Position numbers and translations under genes: made by a program. Of a stretch of DNA of 64,000 nucleotides, positions 1 to 9,076 are shown piece by piece. The number at the start of each line of letters is the position of its first letter. Within the stretch, counting starts at the first letter, position 1. The stretch covers positions 549,276 through 613,275 of the forward strand of contig JAGNKU010000001.1 of the NCBI GenBank assembly GCA_017999985.1. The letters run 5' to 3'. Source of the DNA: Phycisphaerae bacterium (GTDB lineage: Bacteria; Planctomycetota; Phycisphaerae; UBA1845; Fen-1342). The notes below the pieces were generated by a model that worked only from the letters and a program-made list of their open reading frames with translations, did not search any database and was not told the DNA's origin.

Positions 1-743
1 AGCTTCGCGGGCCGCACCGACACCGGCGGCTGCACGAACCCGTACATCGGCACCGAGATTTCCGGCACGAGTTCGATCCCCGTCGTCAGGACGACGTTCG
101 CCTGGTAGCGGTCAACCTTGAGCGGCGGCTGCGTCCTGGCCGTCAGCTTGTAGCGCTGCCCCGGTTCGATCTCCTGGATCTCGACCGCGAAGGGCCCGAA
201 GTCCTGGCCCTCCTTCAGCTTGAGGAATAGCTTGTCTGTGTACTTGTTGACGACCTCGACGGCCTTCGATTCCTGCGATTGCTGGTAAAGCTGCCCGAAG
301 ATCATCCCGTCCTTCGGCTCGAGCTCATAGATCGGCTTCACCTCGCCGGTGATCTTGATGACGGTGGAGCCGCGGGCCGGGTCGTTGCATGTCAGCGTGA
401 CGGTCTGGTTAGCCGGTCCCAGCCGGCGCAGCGAGTCATACGTGATCGTCATCGTGTCCGACGCGCCGGGCGCCAGCGGGCTCTTCGGCTTCGTGGGCAC
501 GGTGCAGCCGCAGGAGCTCTTGACCTCGAGGGTCAACGGGGCGTCACCCGTGTTCTTGATGGTGAATTCCTGCTTCAGCGGCTGGCCCTGCCACGCCGTG
601 CCGAAGTTGAACTCGGTCGGGCTGATCTCGAAGCGCGGTCCCGCGCCGGCCGGTGCCGCCGCCGGCGCCTGCGCCCAGGCCGCGCCCCCGCACGCCATCC
701 CCGCAATCCACACCGCGCCCCACGCCCAGTATCGGCTAACCAT
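1..743 (-). CDS. DUF1573 domain protein, secreted, C-terminus cut by window edge
   Basis: The frame is open to the left edge, giving 247 codons; the rest lies outside the window. The ATG at 743 has AGGAG ten bases upstream. A hydrophobic N-terminus ends near AWAQAP, which looks like a signal peptidase site. The DUF1573 hallmark is clear: FNFGTAWQG, a TIKNTGDAPL strand, then SSCGCTVPTKPKSPLAPG around residues 75-92. DUF1573 is an Ig-like domain of unknown function that is abundant in Planctomycetota and Bacteroidota. The gene lies 83 bases downstream of a second DUF1573 gene on the same strand, so the two are probably co-transcribed. No enzyme motif is visible. The family call is strong; the role is unknown. 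Confidence 0.85.
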   Translation of the reverse strand, partial: MVSRYWAWGAVWIAGMACGGAAWAQAPAAAPAGAGPRFEISPTEFNFGTAWQGQPLKQEFTIKNTGDAPLTLEVKSSCGCTVPTKPKSPLAPGASDTMTITYDSLRRLGPANQTVTLTCNDPARGSTVIKITGEVKPIYELEPKDGMIFGQLYQQSQESKAVEVVNKYTDKLFLKLKEGQDFGPFAVEIQEIEPGQRYKLTARTQPPLKVDRYQANVVLTTGIELVPEISVPMYGFVQPPVSVRPAK

Positions 744-826
744 GAACTGCAATCTCCTGCCAAGGCCCCAGGGGTTTCAGGCACACGCGCGGGCCCGCCG
801 CCCGCGCTGCCACCGCCAGCCGGCGA

Positions 827-1918
827 CTATGGCACCGGCTGTTGCGGGCTTTCCGGCGGCCCGCGCAGCTTCAGGTCCCACTCGTGCGGGTCGCTGGTCA
901 CCAGCACTTCAAGCTTCGGAAAGTCCTTGTCGTCGGTCGTGTACGTGATCACGGCCCCCTCGGGCGGCAATGCGCTCGCGGGCGGCAGCTTCACCTGCGT
1001 CCGCACGACACACGTCAGCTTGGGCGTCAGCTTCTCCAGCCCGCCGATCGGTGGCTCCGGCGCCCGCACCGTGACCTTGATATCCGGGTGGTTCGCGGTC
1101 GCGCCGGTGACATTGAACGGGCCGGTGCCGTAGTACTGCAGGCTCACGGCGCGTTCACCGGCCGTCGTGGCCGTCTTCGGGTCCAGGTAGATGATCGGGG
1201 GCATGACTTGGACGCGCGACATGATCTCGACACGCGCGCCGATCGAAACCTGCGACTCCTTGGACAGCCCCGTCGAGAAGATCAGTCGGCCGCGCCGCAG
1301 CGACCCCGGCGGCAACTCGTGCTTCGTCTTGGCCGTCACGATGTACACCAGCCCCGGCGTGACTTCCTGCACCTCAACGTCCAGGTCCGGCAGGTTGGTC
1401 GAGATCAGCTTCAGCTTCATTGGCTCCGACATCTGGTTCTCGAGCCGGATGCTGCCGGTCTGCCCGGCCGACGGATCGAGCGAACGGATGGTGAGCCCGC
1501 CGAGCGGCGTGCGCTTGACGGCGCGGCGGACGACCCCGTCGATCCGCATCTCGACCTTCGGCCGCGCCGGGTCGTTGCTTTCGATGATGACCTTCGAGTC
1601 GACGTGGTCCTGCTTGCCCTCGGAGTTGTACCGCACCTTGACCTCGGTGTTTTCGCCGGCGGGGATGCGGTCGCGGGCCGGCTGGACGACGGTGCAGCCG
1701 CAGGTCGAGGTGACGTTGGTGAGGACGAGCTCGGCGTTGCCTTCGTTCCGGACGATCAGCGTCATCGTCGGGCTGTCGGGGTGCCAGACCTCGCCGAAGT
1801 TCCACGCTTCCTGCGACAGGACCAGCTTGGGGGCCTTGGTCTGCTGTGCCAAGGCCGCGCCGGGCAGGCTCGTGCACGTCAGGAGCACAACCAGCCAGGT
1901 GAATCGGTACATCTGCAT
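827..1918 (-). CDS. DUF1573 domain protein, secreted
   Basis: A 363-residue exported protein. The start was placed at the ATG at 1918 because GGAGGT lies just upstream and a signal peptide follows (MQMYRFTWLVVLLTCTS, then GAALAQ). The open frame continues 28 codons further upstream, but that part is arginine-rich and unlike a leader. The DUF1573 signature is present: AWNFGEVWH, RNEGNAELVLTNV and STCGCTVVQPARDRIPAG near residues 70-88. It is longer than the neighbouring copy and seems to hold two or three Ig-like units. It is first in a two-gene DUF1573 run. A possible promoter lies at 2006-2034. Function is unknown; an envelope or periplasmic structural role is an inference. Confidence 0.85.
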   Translation of the reverse strand: MQMYRFTWLVVLLTCTSLPGAALAQQTKAPKLVLSQEAWNFGEVWHPDSPTMTLIVRNEGNAELVLTNVTSTCGCTVVQPARDRIPAGENTEVKVRYNSEGKQDHVDSKVIIESNDPARPKVEMRIDGVVRRAVKRTPLGGLTIRSLDPSAGQTGSIRLENQMSEPMKLKLISTNLPDLDVEVQEVTPGLVYIVTAKTKHELPPGSLRRGRLIFSTGLSKESQVSIGARVEIMSRVQVMPPIIYLDPKTATTAGERAVSLQYYGTGPFNVTGATANHPDIKVTVRAPEPPIGGLEKLTPKLTCVVRTQVKLPPASALPPEGAVITYTTDDKDFPKLEVLVTSDPHEWDLKLRGPPESPQQPVP

Positions 1919-2005
1919 CCGCGACCTCCGCGGCCAACGCCGTCGGGCGCATACCCCGCACTCACGGGGCCCGCCCGCCGGACCACTCCGTCCCCGGTTC
2001 ACCTT

Positions 2006-2034
2006 AGTATGCGTTGACGCCGCCGCGGCTGCAA
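2006..2034 (-). promoter_or_regulatory. possible sigma70-type promoter for the DUF1573 pair
   Basis: Read on the minus strand, TTGCAG is followed by a 17-base spacer and CATACT. Spacing is ideal but both hexamers are imperfect. It lies about 90 bases upstream of the ATG at 1918. Confidence 0.3.
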
Positions 2035-2073
2035 CCGGCGCAGCGGGCGCGGAATGTCTTCGGGGAAGCGTAC

Positions 2074-2109
2074 GCCGGGCCAGACGTCTGGTTCGCCGTC
2101 TGGCCCGGC
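2074..2109 (-). terminator. 12-bp perfect inverted repeat downstream of the repeat-protein gene
   Basis: GCCGGGCCAGAC and its exact complement flank a 12-base loop. The hairpin begins about 45 bases after the stop of the 972-residue gene on the minus strand. There is no T-tract, so it may be a mRNA 3'-end stabiliser or a Rho-assisted site rather than a classical intrinsic terminator. Confidence 0.4.
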
Positions 2110-2152
2110 CAAGCCGTGGATGCTCTTGCGGCGGGCTGCGACCGCGCCGCCG

Positions 2153-5071
2153 TTACTTGGCCGCCTGTGTAATCAGCGTGACGAACGGGTTGATGTCGCC
2201 GAAGTCCACCGTCCGGTCGCCGTTGATGTCGCCCAGCCCCATGTCGCAGTCCGGGTACATCGCTTCGTAAGCCGCCGGATTCGTCAGCACGAGCACGAAC
2301 GGGTTGATGTCGCCGAACCCGACCCGCCCGCTGCAGTCGAGGTCACCCACCACGCCGGTGCCGCCGTCGCGACGGATGTAACCCTCGTCAAAGGGGATCT
2401 CCGTCTCGCCTGGTTCGAACAGGCTCTGCACATCCACCCACACGCCGCCGATCTTCGCGTAGCAGTTCAGCGCGTTGAGCCGCAGCGTGGAGCCGTTCTT
2501 GATCACCAGCCCGTCCGGGCCCCCCAGTCCGTACAGGTACAGGGCTTCCGGCACGTTGGTGCCGCGGTTGCCGTTGTTCACCACCTCCATGAGCTGCACC
2601 ACCGTCGGCTGCGTGTCCGTGCCGACGATCAACTGGCCCAGGCCGAAGTTCAGCACGCTCTCATCCGGCGGCGGAATGCCCACGTCCGTCCCGCCGATCT
2701 CGAGATACTGCGGCATCGTGCCGTCGAACTCCAGGATGCCCGCCTGAGCGCTCATGTTCGCCTCGGCGGTGTACGCGAACTGGAAGTTCCTACCCACCGA
2801 GACCTGTCCGCCGGCCGCGATGCTGAAGCTGCCCGCGTCGAGGAACAGGTTGCCGGCCACATCCATCGTGGACGTCACGTCGGTCACTGCGATCTGGACG
2901 TTGCTGGAGGCCGTCAGGTTGCCGAACAGCATCGTCGCGGCGCCGCCGATCGTGAACTTCGTCGGGCCGGTGCCGGTGACGGACTGAAGGTGTGAGAGGT
3001 TCACGGTCCCGCCGCTCTCGGCGGTCACCTCAAACCGATCCTCGCCGCGCGCCGGCCCCGCGATGGTCTGCACGCTGGACAGGTCCAGCGTGCCGCCGTT
3101 GGTCGCCGTCACCCGGTGGACGGTCGTGTAGCCCGAATTGTCGTTGAACGCGGCATTGAACGTCTGGAGTGATGACAGGTCGAGCACGCTGCCGGTCCCG
3201 TCCACGGAGAACAACGTGTGCGTCGTGTTGTCCACCGTCAGGCCTTGCGATGAATACGTGGCCGCCGTCACGTCCCCGTATGCGCAGCCGAACTGCAGCC
3301 CGCCCGCCACGGCGATCTTCGAGTTATCCAGGCTCTGCAGCGCGCCGGTCGCGAACGTGCGCGCCGGATTCAGGCTCAGCACCCCGTACTGCACGGTTAC
3401 GAGCTGCGGAGCGTTGATCGCACCGCCGTCCGTGATGTTCACCGTGTTCGTGGAGCCGCTGAGCGCCACCAGGTTGTTCGCGTTGAGCGTCGCGCCGCTC
3501 GGCACGTTGAGCGTCCCGCCCGCAAATGTCGTCAGCACGGGCAGGTCCAGCGTCGTCCCGGCTGCCAGATCAAAGGTCGTGCGCGCCACCTCGCTCAGCG
3601 CCGGCAACATGTAGCTGGGCGCGTTGAGCTGGAACCGCACGTAGCCGCCGTTGACCGACTGCAGCCCCGTCAGGTCCAGCACGCCGCCGCTGTTGAGGAC
3701 GAATTCCAGGCGGTCCTCGCCGCGAATCGGTCCCGTGACGTTCTGCACGCTGGACAAATCCAGCACGCCACCGTTGGTCGCTGCCACCCGGTGGACGGTC
3801 GTGTAGCCTGAGTTGTCGTTGAACGATCCGTTCAGCGTCTGCAGGGACGACAGGTCCAGCACGCTGCCGGTCCCGTCGACCGACAACAGGGTGTGCGTCG
3901 TGTTTTCCGCCGTCAGGCCTTGCGATGAATACGTGGGCGCCACCACGTCCCCGTACGCGCAGCCGAACTGCATCCCCCCCGCCACGGCGAGCTTCGAATT
4001 GTCCAGGCTCTGGAGCGGGCCCGTCACAAACGTGCGCAGTGGGTTCAGACTGACCACCGCGTATTGCAGGCTGACGAGCTGCGGGGCATTCAAGGCACCC
4101 CCATCCGCGATGTTCAAGGCATTGGTGGAACTGCCGAATCCCAGCAGGTTATTCGCGTTCACCGTGGCCGCGCTCGGCACGTTGAGCGTCCCGCCCGAAA
4201 ACGTCGTCAACAGGGGCACGTCCAGCGTCGTCCCCACAGCCAGATCGAAGGTCGTGTTGGCCACCGTTAGCAGCGAAGGCAGCGCGTAGCTCGGCGTGCT
4301 GATCAGGAAGCGGACATAGCCGCCGCTGACCGACTGCAGCCCGGTCAGTGGCAGTGTGCCGTCGTTGCTGATGATGAACTCGAAACGGTCCTCACTGCGC
4401 CAGGGCCCCGTCACATCCTGGAGGCCGGACAGATCCAGCACTCCGCTGTTGGTCGCCAAGACCCGATGAACGGTCACGTACCCCGAGTTGTCGTTAAAGG
4501 ACGCGTTGAGCGTCTGCAACGTAGACAGGTCCAGCACGCTGCCGGCCCCGTGCGCCGAGAACAGCGTGTGCGTCGTGTTGTTCGCCGTCAGGCCTTGGGA
4601 GGAGTACGTGGTCGCGGCCAGCGCGAGTTGCCCGCCGCCGTACGCCGCCAGGCGCGACTGGTTCCCATAGAACGCGGTCCCGGCAGCCAGCGCCAGGAAA
4701 TCGCCGTTGTCCGCGCTGATCACGCCGGCGATGTGGGCATCGTCCAGTACCGTCAGGCTCGTGCCGGGATCAATGTACAACGTGCTGCCGGCCGCCAGGT
4801 TCAGGTCGGTGACCGTACCTGGAACGTCGACGTCGAAATACACCGTGAAGGCGGCCGGAATGACGACGTCGTACGTCGTCATGCCGTCGTTCAGCGGCAC
4901 CATCCCGATGTCCCAGTTCCCCGCGGTGGCATACAGGCCGTCGCCCGCTGCGCCCGTCCACGTGGCGGTCGTCTGTCCAGCCGAAGATGCCGCCAGCCAG
5001 CCCAGCCCCAATAGCAGAATTGCGCAACGGCCAGACAGATGGCGCGCTCCGAGTGAAAGCAGTCGTTTCAT
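2153..5071 (-). CDS. large secreted repeat protein with C-terminal dockerin-like motif pair
   Basis: A 972-residue exported protein of unknown function. It starts with a clear signal peptide (MKRLLSLGARHLSGR, hydrophobic core, SSAGQT) after GGGAGAAGGGAA. Three tandem repeats of about 225 residues begin near residues 155, 380 and 605; each carries TYSSQGLT, NTTHTL, GSVLDLS and FNDNSGY. The third is shortened. The alternating LDLS and short beta patterns suggest a beta-helix or autotransporter-like passenger. The last 60 residues hold two calcium-loop-like motifs, DLDCSGRVGFGDINPF and DINGDRTVDFGDINPF, the dockerin-like ending common on exported planctomycete proteins. No catalytic motif was seen. 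A surface or matrix structural role is an inference. Confidence 0.85.
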   Translation of the reverse strand: MKRLLSLGARHLSGRCAILLLGLGWLAASSAGQTTATWTGAAGDGLYATAGNWDIGMVPLNDGMTTYDVVIPAAFTVYFDVDVPGTVTDLNLAAGSTLYIDPGTSLTVLDDAHIAGVISADNGDFLALAAGTAFYGNQSRLAAYGGGQLALAATTYSSQGLTANNTTHTLFSAHGAGSVLDLSTLQTLNASFNDNSGYVTVHRVLATNSGVLDLSGLQDVTGPWRSEDRFEFIISNDGTLPLTGLQSVSGGYVRFLISTPSYALPSLLTVANTTFDLAVGTTLDVPLLTTFSGGTLNVPSAATVNANNLLGFGSSTNALNIADGGALNAPQLVSLQYAVVSLNPLRTFVTGPLQSLDNSKLAVAGGMQFGCAYGDVVAPTYSSQGLTAENTTHTLLSVDGTGSVLDLSSLQTLNGSFNDNSGYTTVHRVAATNGGVLDLSSVQNVTGPIRGEDRLEFVLNSGGVLDLTGLQSVNGGYVRFQLNAPSYMLPALSEVARTTFDLAAGTTLDLPVLTTFAGGTLNVPSGATLNANNLVALSGSTNTVNITDGGAINAPQLVTVQYGVLSLNPARTFATGALQSLDNSKIAVAGGLQFGCAYGDVTAATYSSQGLTVDNTTHTLFSVDGTGSVLDLSSLQTFNAAFNDNSGYTTVHRVTATNGGTLDLSSVQTIAGPARGEDRFEVTAESGGTVNLSHLQSVTGTGPTKFTIGGAATMLFGNLTASSNVQIAVTDVTSTMDVAGNLFLDAGSFSIAAGGQVSVGRNFQFAYTAEANMSAQAGILEFDGTMPQYLEIGGTDVGIPPPDESVLNFGLGQLIVGTDTQPTVVQLMEVVNNGNRGTNVPEALYLYGLGGPDGLVIKNGSTLRLNALNCYAKIGGVWVDVQSLFEPGETEIPFDEGYIRRDGGTGVVGDLDCSGRVGFGDINPFVLVLTNPAAYEAMYPDCDMGLGDINGDRTVDFGDINPFVTLITQAAK
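2990..4630 (-). repeat. three direct repeats of about 675 bp inside the secreted repeat gene
   Basis: The same DNA pattern returns about every 675 bases; for example, the block encoding SSQGLT occurs near 3245, 3920 and 4592. Copies 1 and 2 are nearly full length and copy 3 is truncated. The repeat keeps the reading frame (225 codons), so it expands the protein rather than breaking it. Confidence 0.85.
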
Positions 5072-5568
5072 TTCCCTTCTCCCATTTGCATGAAATGCAT
5101 TCGTGCGGCCCCCGTTTGGGGCCGTCCAAGGTCATCATACCGCTCCCGGGCCCGTTCCCGCTTATGTTTTCAAGCTTTTTTCGGGCGGGCGCGTGGTCGC
5201 GTAGCCCACCACTGGGCGTGGATCGACGCGTAACGCCGGCACTGCCCACCACTCTCACGCCCATGTGGCACGACCCGAGGTAGCCAGGCCGCGGCGCGAA
5301 TCGCTGTCCTCCTTCTTCCTCAGCCCTGTTGGGGCTCAATGACCGTACCCCCCAGAGGCACCGATCTCACACCGAGCCCGTCGCTCTCTGCGAATGGGTC
5401 CGAAACCCGGCGTCACTGCCGACGGCACCCCTGAGCCTGGTAGGACGTGCGGACGCGGACTGGGTCACGCCGCCCGCGTAAACGCGCCACGAAGCCGTCG
5501 CGCGCCGCGGTCTGCTGACCTATGACTGATCACTGATGGCTGAGGACTTATGACCGCCGCCTTCCGGC
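5072..5568. other. 497-base intergenic region without a convincing gene
   Basis: The part next to the repeat gene is its 5' leader, with a 7-bp hairpin (CGGCCCC/GGGGCCG) at 5106-5124. A short AGCCC/GGGCT hairpin lies at 5322-5336. Bases 5526-5553 are a degenerate run of four heptamers (CTGATCA, CTGATGG, CTGAGGA, CTTATGA) close to the tadC stop. Open frames here lack ribosome-binding sites and recognisable protein signal. Confidence 0.6.
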
Positions 5569-6522
5569 CTACCCGCCCAGGTTCGGGTTTGCCTGCCAGG
5601 CGCGGACTGCGCTGATCGCGGCCGGACCCGCCACCACCACGGCGATCGCCGGGAAGATGAACAGGACCAGCGGGATCATGAGCTTGACCGCGGTCTTCTG
5701 GGCCTTTTCCTCGGCGGCCTGCCGGCGCTTGATGCGCAGCGCGTCCGCCTGGTTCCGCAAGGCGCGCGCGATGCTCGTGCCGAACTTCTCGGCCTGCACC
5801 ACGACTGAGACGAGGCTGCGCATCTCCTCCACGGCCGCCCGGCGGGCCATCTTCTCCAGCGCCTCGTTGCGCTGCAGGCCCATCTGCGTCTCCATCGTGG
5901 CGATGCGCAGCTCTTCGGAGAGTTCCGGATGCACCGAGGCCATCTCGTCGCCGACCCGCTTGAACGCCGCGTCGAGCGCGAGCCCGGACTCGACCGACAC
6001 GACCAGCAGGTCCAGCGTGTCGGGCAAGCCGTGACGGATCTTCTGCTTGCGGTTGCTGGCGGTGACGCTCAGCCAGAGATCGGGCAGCATCAGGCCGGCC
6101 CCGGCGCAGAAGAACGCCAGGCCGGCGACGCTGAGCATCTGCATGTGCGCAGCCCAGCCACCCAACCCGCCCAGCACCAGGCCGGTCAGCGCGAGCGCGG
6201 TCTTGCTAGCCAGAAACGTCATCTGGGCCTGAGCCTGGCGGAAACCGGCACTGGCCAGTTTCATGCGCAGGTTGCTCTGGGCCTCCTCGTTCGTCGGCAT
6301 GACGAGCTTGGAGAGCACCGGGGCCGCCTTGCGCACCAGCTCGTTGGTGGAGGACTCGCGGGCCCGCGCCCGGATCTCGGCCTCTTCGTCGGCGCCGCGC
6401 CGCCCCCACAGGCGCCGCTTGACGGCGTCCTTGTCATTCCGCCGGCGCGGCAGCACGCTGTACGCGATCAGCCCCAGGGCGACGATGAAGAGGATGATGA
6501 CCGTGAGTACGTTCGTGTCCAT
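5569..6522 (-). CDS. tadC: TadC-like inner-membrane platform protein of Tad pilus
   Basis: A 317-residue type II secretion F-family protein. It begins with a membrane helix (residues 4-24) followed by a basic stretch, then a large cytoplasmic T2SSF domain with the typical helical pattern LPDTLDLLVVSVESGLALD and EMRSLVSVVVQAEKFGTSI, and a final membrane helix (LMIPLVLFIFPAIAVVVAG). In Tad systems TadB and TadC form the inner-membrane platform that couples the CpaF/TadA ATPase to pilin assembly. It is the last gene of the Tad run, 46 bases after tadB. Order and length match the family well. The only uncertainty is the B/C naming, which rests on gene order. Confidence 0.92.
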   Translation of the reverse strand: MDTNVLTVIILFIVALGLIAYSVLPRRRNDKDAVKRRLWGRRGADEEAEIRARARESSTNELVRKAAPVLSKLVMPTNEEAQSNLRMKLASAGFRQAQAQMTFLASKTALALTGLVLGGLGGWAAHMQMLSVAGLAFFCAGAGLMLPDLWLSVTASNRKQKIRHGLPDTLDLLVVSVESGLALDAAFKRVGDEMASVHPELSEELRIATMETQMGLQRNEALEKMARRAAVEEMRSLVSVVVQAEKFGTSIARALRNQADALRIKRRQAAEEKAQKTAVKLMIPLVLFIFPAIAVVVAGPAAISAVRAWQANPNLGG

Positions 6523-6568
6523 GGCGTTTTTCCCGGCCGCGCGGGCGGCGCGCGGGCGGCCTCCTTCC

Positions 6569-7579
6569 TCACACCTTGATATTCACGATCTTCTTGATGA
6601 GGGCCCAGCCCATGAGCTGCATCACGATCGCGACGGTCAGCGCCATCTTACCGGTCGAGTCGGTGATCAGCAGGCTCATGTACTCCGGGTTCACCCACAT
6701 CAGAATGAAGAACACCAGCACGGGCAGGGCCAGCAGCACGTAGCCCGACAAGCGTCCCTCCGCCGTCAGGGCCTTCACCGTCCCGAACAGTTGGATACGC
6801 TCGCGGATCACCGAGCTGATCTTGTCCAGCACCTCGGCCAGGTCACCGCCCACCTGGCGCTGGATCAGCACCGCCGTCACGAAGAAGCGTACGTCCAGCA
6901 CGTTGACGCGCTCGGCCAGGTTGCGCAGCGCGTCCTCGATCTTCAGGCCCAGGTTCTGCTCGTGGAAAACGCGGCCGAACTCGGTGCCTGCCGGATCGGG
7001 CAGCTCCTTCGCAATGAGCTGCATCGCCGTCGCCAGCGAGTTGCCGGCCCGCAGCGCCTGCCCCAGCAGCTCGAACACGTCCGGCAATTGCTCGGTGAGC
7101 CGTTTCAGTCGCTTGTTCCGCCGGCGTGTCAGGTACAGGATCGGCAGGACGTAGACGCCGGCCACCACGCCGGCCACCGCCACGGGCGACACCTTGAGGA
7201 CCAGCAGCACCGCCAGGGCAACCGCCGCGACGGCCGTCAGGTTCACGAGGGTCTGCGCCGCCGACCAGGGCATGTTGGCCTGCTCCAGGATGCGCTGGAA
7301 CCGGGCCGTGACACTCAGCTTCGCGATCGCGCGGGCCAGCGCCCCGGTCGCTTCGGCCGTCTGCTTGCGGAAGTTCTCGAAGTCCAGCTCGGTGTCGCGC
7401 TGCTTGCTTGCCCCGCCCTTGAGCCGGTTGACGACGCGCCGCCGGTCGCCGGCGCGCAGGTCCATGACGACATGGAAGACACCATAGGCCAGCAGGATCG
7501 AGCCGAGCAGGGGCAGGAGGATCAGGAACGCCGATTGCACGACGGACCCTGCTCCCAGTAATAGCAGATGTGGAATCAT
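6569..7579 (-). CDS. tadB: TadB-like inner-membrane platform protein of Tad pilus
   Basis: A 336-residue T2SSF-family protein. Membrane helices lie at about residues 10-40, 95-135 and near the C-terminus. The F-domain core LPDVFELLGQALRAGNSLA is followed by RFFVTAVLIQRQVGGDLAEVLD, a pattern highly typical of TadB. It starts four bases after the cpaF stop, with AAGG just before the ATG, so translation is probably coupled. Together with TadC it forms the platform for Flp pilus assembly. Confidence 0.93.
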   Translation of the reverse strand: MIPHLLLLGAGSVVQSAFLILLPLLGSILLAYGVFHVVMDLRAGDRRRVVNRLKGGASKQRDTELDFENFRKQTAEATGALARAIAKLSVTARFQRILEQANMPWSAAQTLVNLTAVAAVALAVLLVLKVSPVAVAGVVAGVYVLPILYLTRRRNKRLKRLTEQLPDVFELLGQALRAGNSLATAMQLIAKELPDPAGTEFGRVFHEQNLGLKIEDALRNLAERVNVLDVRFFVTAVLIQRQVGGDLAEVLDKISSVIRERIQLFGTVKALTAEGRLSGYVLLALPVLVFFILMWVNPEYMSLLITDSTGKMALTVAIVMQLMGWALIKKIVNIKV

Positions 7580-7582
7580 GCC

Positions 7583-9043
7583 TTATTGCTCATCGACCAC
7601 TAGATCACGAGGGTTGAACCAGTCGTTATCGACGACGGCGCCGGCGGAGCGGATCCGGTCCAGGAATCCCGGGCGTACGCCGGTGGAAACGATGCGCCCG
7701 TAAGCCTTCCCGGTGGGGCCCACGCCGTCCTGCTCGAACTTGAAGATGTCCTGCATGGTGACGACGTCGCCCTCCATGCCTTGCACTTCGGTGACCGACA
7801 CGATTTTGCGCGGTCCGCCGGTCAGGCGGGCGGCCTGCACGATCACGTTGACGGCGGAGGCGAACTGCTGGCGGATGGCCCGCGAGGGCAACTCGAAGCC
7901 GGCCATCATGACCATCGTCTCGACGCGCTGCACGGCGTCGCGCGTGCTGTTGGCGTGGATCGTGGTCATTGAGCCCTCGTGGCCGGTGTTCATGGCCTGG
8001 AGCATGTCCAGCGTCTCGCCGCCGCGGCACTCGCCGACGACGATCCGGTCGGGGCGCATGCGCAGGGCGTTGATCAGCAGGTCACGGATGGTGATGCGGC
8101 CCTTGCCCTCGATGTTGGGGGGGCGCGTCTCGAGGCGGACGACGTGCGGCTGGCGGAGCTGCAGTTCGGCCGCGTCTTCGATGGTGACGATGCGCTCGTC
8201 GTCCGGGATGAAGCTGGACAGGTTGTTCAGCAGGGTCGTCTTGCCGGAGCCCGTGCCGCCGAGGATGACGATGTTGAGGCCGGAGACGACGCAGGCCCGC
8301 AGAAACTCGACGATCTGGGGCGCGCAGGAACGAAAACGCAGGTAGTCGTCCCACGTGATGGGGTCTTTGCCGAAGCGCCGGATCGACACCGACGGTCCGT
8401 CGATCGCCAGGGGCGGGATGATCGCGTTCACACGGCTGCCGTCCTTGAGGCGCGCGTCGACCATCGGCGAGACTTCGTCGCAGCGCCGGCCGAGCGGTGA
8501 AACGATCTTGTCGATCACGTGCAGCAGGTGGCCATTGTCCTTGAACTTCACATCGGTGAGCGACAACCGGCCGGCGCGCTCGACGTACACGTGGTGCGGG
8601 CCGTTGATCAGGATGTCCGATACCGCCGGGTCGGCCAGCAGCGACTCGAGCGGCCCGAGCCCGAAGGTCTCGTCCAGGATCTCCTGCACGAGCCGCTGCT
8701 TCTCGGCGAAGTTGAGCAGCGAGTCGGCCTCGTCGCACAGGTCGGTGACGATCTGCCGCACCTGGTTGCGGATCTCCTCGCTGGCGTTCTGGGCCAGCTT
8801 GGTCATGTCGAGCTGGTCGACCAGCTTGCGGTGGATCCCGGCCTTCATCTCCTGGTACTTCCGCAAGCGCTCGTCGGCGAGCGGGTCGGGCCGTGCCTTG
8901 GCGGCCGACGGGGGCGTCGGTCCCCGGGGGGTCGTGACTGGCGCCGCCGGCTCCGGCAGCGGCGGCTTGGTGGTCGGCGGTGATGCGACGCGCGCGGGGT
9001 TTCCCGTGCTTTCCTTGACCGTCTTCTTGGTGAACAGCGCCAT
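7583..9043 (-). CDS. cpaF: CpaF/TadA-type pilus assembly ATPase
   Basis: A 486-residue secretion ATPase that powers Flp pilus extension. The Walker A box GGTGSGKTT is at residues 262-270; the Asp box ([16 protein letters not shown]), Walker B region ([14 protein letters not shown]) and His box ([11 protein letters not shown]) follow in the usual order. Residues 1-60 are a proline-rich linker, and 60-130 an N-terminal helical domain. The ATG at 9043 has GAGGAG seven bases upstream. It lies between cpaE and tadB on the minus strand, as in other Tad loci. The family and role are secure. Confidence 0.96.
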   Translation of the reverse strand: MALFTKKTVKESTGNPARVASPPTTKPPLPEPAAPVTTPRGPTPPSAAKARPDPLADERLRKYQEMKAGIHRKLVDQLDMTKLAQNASEEIRNQVRQIVTDLCDEADSLLNFAEKQRLVQEILDETFGLGPLESLLADPAVSDILINGPHHVYVERAGRLSLTDVKFKDNGHLLHVIDKIVSPLGRRCDEVSPMVDARLKDGSRVNAIIPPLAIDGPSVSIRRFGKDPITWDDYLRFRSCAPQIVEFLRACVVSGLNIVILGGTGSGKTTLLNNLSSFIPDDERIVTIEDAAELQLRQPHVVRLETRPPNIEGKGRITIRDLLINALRMRPDRIVVGECRGGETLDMLQAMNTGHEGSMTTIHANSTRDAVQRVETMVMMAGFELPSRAIRQQFASAVNVIVQAARLTGGPRKIVSVTEVQGMEGDVVTMQDIFKFEQDGVGPTGKAYGRIVSTGVRPGFLDRIRSAGAVVDNDWFNPRDLVVDEQ

Positions 9044-9076
9044 CCGATGCTCCTCAGGACCGGCCCGTGCCCCCCG

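Noticed and set aside
2990-4630. Regular repeats considered as a CRISPR array
   Set aside because: Units are 675 bp, coding and in frame; no short repeat/spacer pattern and no cas genes.
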